Origin: Microplitis mediator
Lineage: Eukaryota; Arthropoda; Insecta; Hymenoptera; Braconidae
DNA: 64,000 nucleotides
NCBI RefSeq assembly: GCF_029852145.1
Contig: NC_079979.1
Location: forward strand, 14,747,401-14,811,400
Direction: 5' to 3'
A program made the translations under genes and the position numbers. Shown here in pieces: positions 35,701 through 44,100 of this stretch. Position 1 is the first letter of the stretch. Each line of letters starts with the position of its first letter. The notes under the pieces were generated by a model, which was given only the letters and a program-made list of their open reading frames with translations, was not told where the DNA came from and made no database searches.

Positions 35701-38039
35701 TCTTTGTTTTTAATAATTCGTATAGAAGAGGACCAGGCATCTCTTTGAAATCATCTCCAGCTAAATCGTCCTAAATTATTTATTACATAAATTAATTTAT
35801 TACACCATAAAAAATTGGGAGGGAATTCGAAGTGATTTCGGATTTTATTTAAATTCGAATTCACTCGGAGTTTCGGAGTTTAAAAAAAAAATTTCTACGT
35901 ATACGGAATAAATAAGAATTTTGTCTTTTCTGCGGAGTGATTTCGAAGTGGTTTGGATTTTTTTTAAATTCGTATTCACTCCGATTTGGAGTTTTTCGAA
36001 CTCCGAGGGGACTAAATAAATTAGCAGTCATTTACTCCGAATTTAATCCGCATTAATTGCGAAATTTTTTTACAGTTTAGTTATGATAAAGAAATAAAAA
36101 TAATTGATAAAATAAATTTACCCAGTGGGTTGATATCAATGAACTACAGTAGTCACGTAATTTTTCAGCTCCCAACTCTTCGGCTGCTGTATAAAGAGCC
36201 ACGCAATCGCGGAGACTTACTGTTCCAATTAAATAAGTTTCACACTGTTCTACTAATTCTTTTAATTGAAAATTAGACGCCGCTTTCATCAGTTCTAATG
36301 TTAGATTTTCTTTTTCTACTGTACTTGTGTAAATCCATTTTAGGAGAATGGACCCAGCATCTCCATCCAAATAACTCCAATCTATAAATATAATTAGTTT
36401 ATTATTAAAATATATGTCTACAGTAATTATAAATAATTTTTTATTTGTAAATTAATTAAGAGAAAAATTTTAATGTAAATAATAAACGAAATATTGATTT
36501 GATTTTTTTTAAATTAATTTTATTTGTAATCGATGAAATATTTAATTCGAAGTTAAAAGTTTACAAGGATATAATTTTTTTTATTGATCTACGATATGTA
36601 GAAACAATTTAAATAAAAAATAACATTAAAAAAACTTTGGCGATTGTTTATAATCGCGACTGGTTAGAGCTCGAGTTATGAAAATAATTTTTCTAATCAT
36701 TACGGACGACGGAGCGATAAAAACAGCTAGAGTTTTTATATCTATAGTATATAAATATATAAATATATGTACAGGAATAATATTCTAATCCAACTCTAGT
36801 GTAAATAAAAAATGATCGCTCTTTGATATTTGAATAAAAAATGTGTATTGAAAAATTTATAAGTTCATATTTTTAAATAATTTTCAATGTCATATTTTAG
36901 AGTTAAAGATTTGAAAAAATAATATAATATTTTAAAGTATGAAATCTTGAATAAATTAAATTGTAATACTGACCCAGTACTGAAATATTTGCTAGAGAAC
37001 TTTCACTCCAAAAATCACTCCTAGCATTTAAAACAAATTTATGAGCTGGCAGTTCATTGTTGACTAATTTAATAGTTAAATCACTGCAAAAGAATGAAAG
37101 TTATTTTGTAAATATTTAAATTAATTGAACTATTTAAATGATATGGGTGTGGATGTAGCAGACATGAGACAGTTTATAAATTTAAAATAGATAAATATAA
37201 AAATTGAAATAATGAAATTAAAAAAAAAGCGCGTACTGGTTTTTTAATTATCTAAGTACGCATTTTTTAATTTTTATTCTTTTTGCATTTTATTTATTTA
37301 AAAAATTGACACTTGTCAGTTACATTTACACTCATGAGTGTGAGTGTAGCAGATATGAGACAATTTATAAATTTTAAATAAATAAATTTAAAAAAATGCG
37401 CGTACTGGTTTTTGAATTATCTAAGTACGCATTTTTTTATTTTTATACTTTTTGCATTTTATTTATTTTAAAAAATTGCACATGTAGAAAATCTAATAAA
37501 CTATACGTGCAATTTTTTAAAATATTAATTTTTTTATTAAAAAAAATCAAAATGTTGTTAAATGTCTGCTAACTTTATTGTCATTTTTAGAAATTCTGAA
37601 TAAACAATTTAAAAAAAATAAAATTTGAAAAAATGCGCGCACTGGTTTTTTAATTATCTAAGTACGCATTTTCTTTTATTTAATTATTCAAAAATTGACA
37701 ATTGTCAGCTAAATTAACGCTCATTTAAATAATTACTCGTTTAATTTGATACCTGTATTGTTTTTGAGCATAAAGCGAAGCAATTGTTGCTAGTAATCGT
37801 TCGATAAATCCAGATTCTTGTTTTGATGCAGTAGCGATTGCATATTTTTGCTGTAATTCAGTATTTGCTGTATAAAGATTTACATACTGAGTTCTGAGTA
37901 ATGACAAATGTTGTTGCCATTTTTGTGAATCATTTGTCTCGTCTACAAAATATTATTTTAAGTAATAAAGTACTGTATTATTTCAAATATTAATCATTAA
38001 ATATTTATTTTTATTAACAGATAACCTAGACTCACCCAT
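26787..38039 (-). CDS. ANKFY1: Rabankyrin-5 (ankyrin repeat and FYVE domain-containing protein 1)
   Basis: Rab5 effector on early endosomes and macropinosomes that binds PI3P through its FYVE finger. Eight coding exons on the minus strand: 38039-38036, 37942-37753, 37083-36974, 36381-36122, 35770-35621, 30522-28230, 27238-26983, 26916-26787. Joined phases give exactly 1130 residues. Exon 1 holds just ATG plus one base. Residues 1-64 are a coiled coil ending ESGFIERLLATIASLYAQKQ. The BTB/POZ follows (SDLTIKLVNNELPAHKFVLN, LLKWIYTS), then PLHSAVRLEREDVVFLYLVE. A 2.3 kb exon encodes most ankyrin repeats (for example CWGPGPDGCLQTLLHRAID and NARDAEGKTPIHIAIQNQHA). The FYVE finger spans about 1066-1126 (WADKD, RKHHCRHCGR, RVCGVCFD) with all eight zinc ligands visible. 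Length matches the human protein closely. The 5.1 kb intron 35620-30523 hosts a separate plus-strand gene. It ends 350 bp from the stop of convergent UQCRH. Confidence 0.96.
27275..28187. mobile_element. Element with ATATCGCGTTAC inverted ends in an ANKFY1 intron
   Basis: The left end ATATCGCGTTACTGATGCCA is matched by the reverse complement of AATTAGTAACGCGATAT on the right. The interior repeats the palindrome GCCCTTTTGGCTTTAGG / CCTAAAGCCAAAAGGGC several times at 27660-28165, separated by TTGCCAATCGTTTTGTAGAC-like spacers. It is interrupted by a foldback at 27337-27656. Relatives lie at 30576-31777 and 32885-33302, and a short version of the same core sits inside the Helitron-like copies. 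Confidence 0.7.
27337..27656. mobile_element. Nested foldback of GACAAAATATCC units
   Basis: Left: GCGCGTTTTTATCCCTCGAC, followed by repeated ACAAAATATC, CGGACAAAATATC and CCGACAAAATAT. Right: inverted copies ending GGGGGATGAAAACGCGC. The arms therefore match over about 75 bp, with an extra unit in the right arm. Between them is a short direct repeat, CTAGTTTTTCAGGAAAATTGTG-like (27470 and 27530). Confidence 0.7.
30576..31777. mobile_element. ATATCGCGTTAC-type element split by a second TIR element
   Basis: The right end GTAACGCGATATAA (about 31754) and the paired CGCCCTTTTGGCTTTAG core are of the same family as 27275-28187. The left end lacks the terminal ATCGCG. The interior is interrupted at 30755-31628. 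Beyond the right end, 31779-31797 reads like the 3' end of the Helitron-like family (GTAGTGACTGTAGGTTGCTC). Confidence 0.6.
30755..31628. mobile_element. CACGGAAAAAA TIR element with an internal ~170 bp duplication
   Basis: Ends CACGGAAAAAA and TTTTTTCCGTG lie between TA dinucleotides (30753-30754, 31629-31630). Inside, about 31030-31175 and 31200-31350 are tandem copies, both ending with AGTGGTAAATAATAAAATGA followed by AAAATTAGTATACTAGAT. No ORF. The same terminus type bounds the array element at 50357-51407. Confidence 0.7.
32613..32838. repeat. Small inverted-repeat element in an ANKFY1 intron
   Basis: The left arm begins GTACCTGAAGATCCGAATGT and is matched by the reverse complement of the right arm, GTACCTGAAGATCGGAACGT, over roughly 38 bp. 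About 150 bp of loop lies between. No coding evidence. Confidence 0.55.
33425..33770. repeat. Foldback element with ~115 bp arms
   Basis: The left arm 33425-33545 contains GTGTCAAATTTTTGATATTA and AAGTTGTAGGAAATTTAATT. The right arm 33655-33770 is its inverted copy with modest divergence, both including AATATTGGTCTTAT. Lies in the large ANKFY1 intron, about 1 kb from the nested gene. Confidence 0.7.
33780..34739. promoter_or_regulatory. Upstream region of the nested Ly6-type gene
   Basis: Spacer inside the ANKFY1 intron. It includes a moderately GC-rich stretch (34070-34220, GTCGCGCGCAACGATCAACG) unlike its AT-rich surroundings, which may be promoter or 5' UTR. I see no TATA box in a convincing position. 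Confidence 0.25.
34740..35500 (+). CDS. Ly6/uPAR-type GPI-anchored surface protein nested in the ANKFY1 intron
   Basis: A small secreted, cysteine-rich three-finger protein. Three exons, 34740-34788, 34902-35087 and 35217-35500, joined to 172 residues. The N-terminus MKFYERRQLWILVMIACIAE is a likely signal peptide. The mature part opens GISCYKC, has cysteines through QICSQF, VYCPK and TMCMK, and closes with EGCFTGEDRG and CFCKYNLCN, the typical last Ly6 cysteines and Asn. NTS (after the third splice) is a possible N-glycosylation site. The end, IYTLIIIPFLILIITGSVAI, is hydrophobic with no charged tail, as for a GPI signal. The fold resembles insect quiver/sleepless/crok-type proteins, which act at neuronal membranes or septate junctions, but I cannot name the orthologue. 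It is on the opposite strand to its host gene and wholly within one intron. Confidence 0.88.
35803..36076. mobile_element. Relative of the 14572-15210 repeat in an ANKFY1 intron
   Basis: 274 bp with left end CACCATAAAAAATTGGGAGG and inverted right end ACTGTAAAAAAATTTCGCAA. The interior shares ATTCACTCCGATTTGGAGTT, GACTAAATAAATTAGCAGTC and TCCGAATTTAATCCGCATT with the MED21-flanking copy. It fills most of the intron between the exons 36381-36122 and 35770-35621. Confidence 0.65.
37144..37725. mobile_element. Two adjoining MITE-A-related copies in an ANKFY1 intron
   Basis: Copy 1 (37144-37336) starts GGTGTGGATGTAGCAGACAT and ends TCAGTTACATTTACACTCAT. Copy 2 (37335-37725) starts ATGAGTGTGAGTGTAGCAGA; its right half carries a MITE-B fragment (about 37480-37585, TGCACATGTAGAAAATCTAA to TTGTTAAATGTCTGCTAAC). 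Both share GCGCGTACTGGTTTTTTAAT and CTAAGTACGCATTTTTTA. They are a distinct subfamily from the GCGCATTT copies. Confidence 0.6.
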
Positions 38040-38692
38040 GGTCAAATGTCTACTGAAATAACTGAGTAATCAACAAACCCACTGGCTATGATTTATAAAT
38101 GTATCGCATGACAGTTACTTTATTTTATTTTTTTTTTTTGACAATTTCTCAGAACCGGTTGATAAGATTAAGGCGATTAAGATTATTTTTGACAAATATT
38201 CAATAATAGTTATACCGTTTGATTTATTATTTGTTACTACACTAAATCATTGCACTTTGAATTTATCTATCAATGGGATTCTAGTTGTTGATAATTAAAA
38301 CTCGACAATTAAATAATAACGCCCCTATTATTTATGCAGTTAAATTTTCAAGGTGGGTAATACTGATGTCTATTACACTTTACAAGTGCCAAATTATTAT
38401 GATCTGAATATCTGTCAATTGATAAAAAAGAGGTGACAGATTTTTAGTTTCGCGCCATCTGAAAATGTCGATAAAGAAATTGCTTTTAAATTTAAATTTA
38501 TTTTATTTATTATTTGAATGAAATATTTCAAATTGTTTTTAATTAATTATTTATTTAATTACGTTTTCAGAAATTAAAAAATTTTCATATTTCATTTGCG
38601 TTATCCAGTGTGAATAAACAAAAATAAACTAAAATGCATAACAGATGAACTTTAAGAATAAATTACTAAAAAAAAAAAAAAAAATAACAAAG

Positions 38693-39372
38693 TATTTGAA
38701 TCGTTTATTTGAGAAACCCATAAGTCAAGAAAACGAAATTTTTCAGGAAACACAAAAAACATTTTTTTGGAAAAACTTGACATTAAAATAATAAATAAAT
38801 AATTGAATACTATAATGTTAGCGTCTCTGAAAAAGATCCCAAAAGAAAAATTTAATTTTTTAACTGAAACTACTTAAAAAAATTATTTAAAGTTGATTGA
38901 CTTATGGGGTTTCTCAACCAAACGGAAAAAAAAAGTTATAAAATCATTGTTTTTTTAAATGTTTCCACTCAAATGATTTATTACACTGATAAAATGAAGT
39001 ATTTGAACTCTGAGACTCAGAAATTACGAAAAATTATAATTAATTTAAACATTTTAATTAGTCATACAACAGTCAACAATAAAACAACATTTGAAATTAA
39101 TTTCCCAAAAAAGCGCGAATTTTAAATAAAAAATAAAAAAAACTGATTTCTGTAAAACTAAAACTGCATATGTTTATTTAAGTCATTGACTTATGGGGTT
39201 CCTCAATTAAATGAAATTGCTCACCCCGTTCATTTTTTTTTAAACGCTGATTTGATGCATATTTTGATTGATTTCTATGGAGGGACATCCAAAGAACCCA
39301 AAAATGCAAAAAAACCCAATTTCGTAAAAAAAATGACTTATGGGGTTTCTCAAATAAACGATTCATTTGAAT
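38693..39372. mobile_element. 680 bp TIR element with internal copies of its end
   Basis: The left end GAATCGTTTATTTGAGAAAC followed by CCATAAGTCA is matched by inverted GACTTATGGGGTTTCTCAAA ... ACGATTC on the right. The same GACTTATGGGGTTTCTCAA phrase also occurs internally at about 38898 and 39186. The interior is AT-rich and shows no coding potential I trust. Confidence 0.65.
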
Positions 39373-39445
39373 ATTCTAATTATTCTTAATTTTTGGCTTC
39401 AGCTTTCACTCTGGTTTCCATTTCCATTTGAATTGACTTTTTGAA

Positions 39446-39739
39446 TTAATTAAGAGATCCACCAAAGGAATTTACAGTTTTTGAGTATTCATTGACTAGT
39501 CCAAATATTCTGTTCCTGGGTCCGTTTTGTATAAATGACTTATTGGAGTATGGTACTTCTAAAAGTCTGTTTTCCCTCAGATTCTTATTCGGAATGTTGA
39601 ACTTGATATCTGACAATATTTCTGAAGAATCAATCATATTGTTTACTGCCTTGAAAAAAAAGGTTAAATCTGTTAGTGCGCGTAATTTATTACCGTAAAG
39701 TATTAATTTTGTGATAATTTTTTTTGATGTTATGTTCAA
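39446..39739 (-). pseudogene. LINE-type reverse transcriptase C-terminal fragment
   Basis: A 97-residue minus-strand reading, LRALTDLTFFFKAVNNMIDS, then LSDIKFNIPNKNLR, EVPYSNKSF and GPRNRIFGLVNEY, follows the pattern seen at the C-terminal end of many insect non-LTR retrotransposon ORF2 proteins (a short linker, FFYKLVNxxID, xxIxFxxPxxxxR, a short loop, then xPxxRxxxLxN). No polymerase or endonuclease motifs are nearby, so this is a 5'-truncated remnant. Known by family resemblance only; short length limits certainty. Confidence 0.5.
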
Positions 39740-39770
39740 TATCTAATTTTAAAACGCAGTAAGTTTTAAT

Positions 39771-39969
39771 GATCCTGAAGTTAGCAGAAAATTAGTAATT
39801 TTCGGATTTTTTTTCAACAATTCAATTACAAAAAAACAAAAACTAAAAATATGCACATGTAGAAAATTTAAAAAACTATAAATGCAATTTTTTCAAATAT
39901 TATTTTTTTATAATTCATCGTTTTTAAAAAAATCAAAAAAGTATAAGACGTCAGCTAACTTCAGTATCA
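39771..39969. mobile_element. MITE-B copy between ANKFY1 and SARA
   Basis: The left end GATCCTGAAGTTAGCAGAAA is matched by an inverted right end AGACGTCAGCTAACTTCAGT followed by ATCATC. The interior includes TGCACATGTAGAAAATTTAA and AAATGCAATTTTTTCAAA. Confidence 0.7.
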
Positions 39970-41103
39970 TCAAAAAGGGCACAAATTTTCTGACTTGTAG
40001 GCCCAACATCTGAATATCTTATTTATATAAAAAAAACTTGACTTTGAGACCAAAAAAAAAATTTGTCTTGTCCTTTTAAAAGACATCTTGAGTTGCCTCT
40101 GTGCTCCTTGAAATAATACGCGGACTTTAAATTTTTAAACATTCGCGCGCTTTTTTAAAAAGCAACTCCGGTAATGAAGCTGCCATTGATAAAGTAGTCA
40201 GTTGTCTTATCAACAATAGGTTTCATTTCACACACGCATATGTGTGAATATAATATACATATATAACCTACATCAATATGTAAATGTAATTTTTTTATTT
40301 TCACTGTCAAGTCAATGAAACGACGGTAACAAAGCGAACTTCAGATCGTCGCAAATTAGTGTTGTGATAAAAAAAATAAAATAATAAAATGTTTTATTTG
40401 ATTTATCATCAAAGTATAGTAATCTCTAAAATACGTCCTTGTCAGTTGTGTTAATTGTCAAGTGACAATATAAAGTATAAAAAATAATTTAAAATATGAT
40501 AAAATATAATTTATGAGAATTTAGAAGTGTTTAATATTGATAGTGAAAATATTAAAATTTATTTAAGATGGCGCCGTGATGTGGATTTCAATAATAATCA
40601 TTTTTTTTTCGCTACAATAATTATCAATTATTATATTATATTATTTAATATATAAATCCATAAATCTACATTGTCAATTACACAATTTAAATTATCCTCC
40701 TCTTTTTTATTCTCACATAAAATACGTCGTAAATAACTAGACTAATAATCTAATCAACTGCTAAATATTTTATCCGCTAAAATATTTAAATTTTCATGTT
40801 AAAATAATTAACGCATTTTAAAAATATAAATATAAATTTTATATATTTATTAAAAGTGATAAAAAAAAATTAAACCAATAGTTAATAGTGCAATTTAATA
40901 ACAATGGGCGTATAAAAAATATAAGTGACGTTTTCTCCACAATTCGTCATCAAGATTTTTTTTAAAAACTTTTTTTACCTCAATAAATTTCTTACACAAG
41001 TTTTAAGTGTCGTTGCAACTTTCCATTCACTTTTGTAACGGAATTATTTTGTTTTATATATTTTACTTAAATATATATACATATATATATTTTAATTGAG
41101 ACA

Positions 41104-44100
41104 ATGGAGAAATTCGCTGTTGATCTTGATAAAGTACTTGACGAATTTGAGTTTAATGAAGGTAATAAATTTATTTATTTAATTAATTAATCATTAGTTA
41201 ATTTTTAAATTTATTTATTTATTTATTAATAATTAATAATTGATATCTAGATTGCGCAGAACAAGTGGCATCAGTTGAAGATGCATCAGTTATTAAAAAT
41301 AAAAAATGTCTACCCATGACTATCAATCATCAAATAAATGACAGTACTACTTCTAATACTAATACTACTAATAATAGTAGTAGTAATACTCCAAGTATTT
41401 ATAAAGATGATAAATTAACAGAGCGAGTAATTGATAATAAGAAAATTACACAATTGAATGCTGATAAGAATGTGTATGAATCAAATGATATAAGTGATGA
41501 TGATGAAGAAGACGAAGAAGAGATTGATGATGGCGATGATTCAAATAAATTGGACACATTGGACATACGTAAATCAGACATCGCAAAGGAGTCAGTTAAT
41601 GAGTTCAGTAAAGCGGGCTATCAAATGTCTGATGACAAAGTCCAGCAGAAAGAAACTATTGATTTTAATAATGATAATGAGCATTACGCTTTTAATAATG
41701 ATAATGAACCGAGTAATTTAACTATTCATAATGATATACAGCAGAAGTTTGCACAGAAACGTTCTAATGACACAAATGTCGTTGTTGCTAATAAGAGTAA
41801 TAGTTATGATAAGAAACTGAACCAGCCTAATATCAAGCCGAGTGTCAGCAATGTTTTCAATAGTCTCAATGAATATATCAATGCATCGAGTGCTAATATG
41901 GAACGGATTGATTGCTCGATTGATCGCAATGAATGTAAAAGTGGTAAGATTTATTATTTTTATATGATTTTTTTATGAGTCAATGTGCAGACATCAGACA
42001 AATTTTGAATTATGAATAAATAGAGTAATTAATTGATAAAATAAATTTTTAAAAAATGCGCATTTAAAAAATTTTAAAATTAATAAGTGGATTTTTTATT
42101 ATTTGCTCTAAGGTAAAAGCCCCTATACCCGCTCCGTACCATTAGACGCTCACTTTAACTGTTTAAGGCGTTTTTTTATAATTTTTGTAAAAAAAAATTA
42201 CGACTAAAAATATTATTATTGATCAATATTTGTGAATCTAAATATATTAAAATATGATGTATCAAATTATTTTATAATAGATTATAAATTTAAATTAAAT
42301 GACTGTTTTCAAAATCGCGCAAAGCCGGGCATTTTTTACTTTAACGTTCATTCGTTAGATTAAATTTAGGTTACGTCAAATTTTTAAAGAATTGTTATAA
42401 CTATATCTTATTAAATACATTTTTAAAATTCATGAAATTTTATGTTATGAAAGAATAAAGTAGTATAATTTATAAATTATTTTCCAAATCAATAAACTTA
42501 TCATAGTTTAATTGATATTGTCTTTGAGCGACTATAGGGCCATGTGTTGATCGAGTACTGGTGCATCACAACTTTTAGTGAATGACTATGGGTACACTCA
42601 CGGACCGTATTCAAAAAATTAATAATCTATATTATTAAGAGAATAAGGAAAATTTTGTTCCCGGCATATCTACATGATAGAATTAGTTAATGTTATTGAA
42701 ATTGGTCTCATTAGATAGGTCTTGACTTGAATTTGTGCCTTTTCATAGTTTAAACTCTTTTTAATTGCCAAGTATTGAGATAAATAGATTTATCTATATC
42801 ATTCGAATTACATTTAAATTATGCGAGAAAAAAGACGATCGTATTTATTTTCTTTAAATAAATTAATACTTTAATTATTCTGTCACTAAATATGACTGAA
42901 TGTCACTGAACATACAGCTATATTATTTATATCGCGTTACTTATTCCAAAATGACAGATTTTTATACTCCCTTTTGGTTTAAGGTAGCTTCTCAAAGCCA
43001 AAAAAGTGTGCATAGAAAAAAAAGGATTCATTGACACAAAAAATCTTTACTCGCCTAAAGAAAATTTTTACTTACCCCAATAAATTTTTTGCATTGTGAA
43101 TTGAAAACAAAAATTTATTTAGAACTAGAAAAAATTACTTGGTGCAAGGAATTATTTCTTGACCAAAAAAATCTTTTCTCGCCCCAAGACAATTTTTGTA
43201 TTTAATTGATAATGCATACAATTTTTTGGTGCAAATTAAAATTTTTTGCGGCAAGAAATTCTTTTTTCTGCGTATTTTATAAATTTAGTAGTGATATTTG
43301 GGCAGTCATGTAGTGACTGCAGGTCGCTCGTAATTAATTATCAACATTATTCTTCAAACTTAAATTTTATTCTAATACTCGAAACTTCAAAAAATAACTA
43401 TCAAAAAACAAATATGATTTTTCATTTCATTTATTAATTTATATTGAGTGATTTAATCTCACTCCAATGAAAAGTGAGCGGGTAGAGGGCCTTTTACCTT
43501 ATTTATTTATAATTTTAAAGAGTCTGATGTCTGCTACATTCACACTCATGCTTTTTTTGTGATTAATATTCATGTACTTGATGGCGATTGTACTTAGGCG
43601 ATTGGGGTGGCTGCAATTTTCGGCTCATACTATCACAGATTCAGTAGATTTTTTACTGTTGACTTCATTAAAAAATTTAAGAATTAGTTTTTGTTTTAAG
43701 TTATGATTGATAATTATTAAAGTATAAATTATGTTCAAGTTTTATTTCATTTAAAAAAGACGAAAATTTTCTGTGTTAGACTGGGATAAAATATTTTAAA
43801 TAAATTATCAATTAAAATTTTTTAGTCTAATATTTTATTAAGGGCATTCTCAGACAGTGCCCCCCACTTTTTGAAAATATTAAATGACAACTGTTATAAT
43901 AGTATGAAAATTTTATTCATTAATTTTGTAAAAATTAAAACATAAATTGAAAAAAAAAAAAACGCAGTCACAATTGTCGGCGATATAAATTTAAAAAAAA
44001 TTACTTACAATTGTTATCAATTAGGAGTTAAACAAAATTCGGTTAATAATTTTAAGCCTAAAAAATTTGACATTTCAAATTGTTAAGATTTTACTGAAAT

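Larger units (their letters stand above)
38040..41103. promoter_or_regulatory. Head-to-head intergenic region of ANKFY1 and SARA
   Basis: The two genes are divergent. Likely promoter/5' UTR parts are 38040-38500 on the left and about 40180-41103 on the right. The right part has a GC-richer stretch at 40315-40350 and AAGATGGCGCCGTGATG at 40567, which contains an upstream ATG closed within a few codons by TGA. The middle is occupied by the repeat at 38693-39372, a LINE fragment and a MITE-B copy. Confidence 0.4.
41973..43549. mobile_element. MITE-A copy in SARA intron 2, split by a nested insertion
   Basis: The left end ATGAGTCAATGTGCAGACAT is matched by the inverted right end TCTGATGTCTGCTACATTCA followed by CACTCAT. 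The two halves are separated by the TA-flanked element 42111-43499, which itself contains Helitron-like copy C. Confidence 0.75.
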
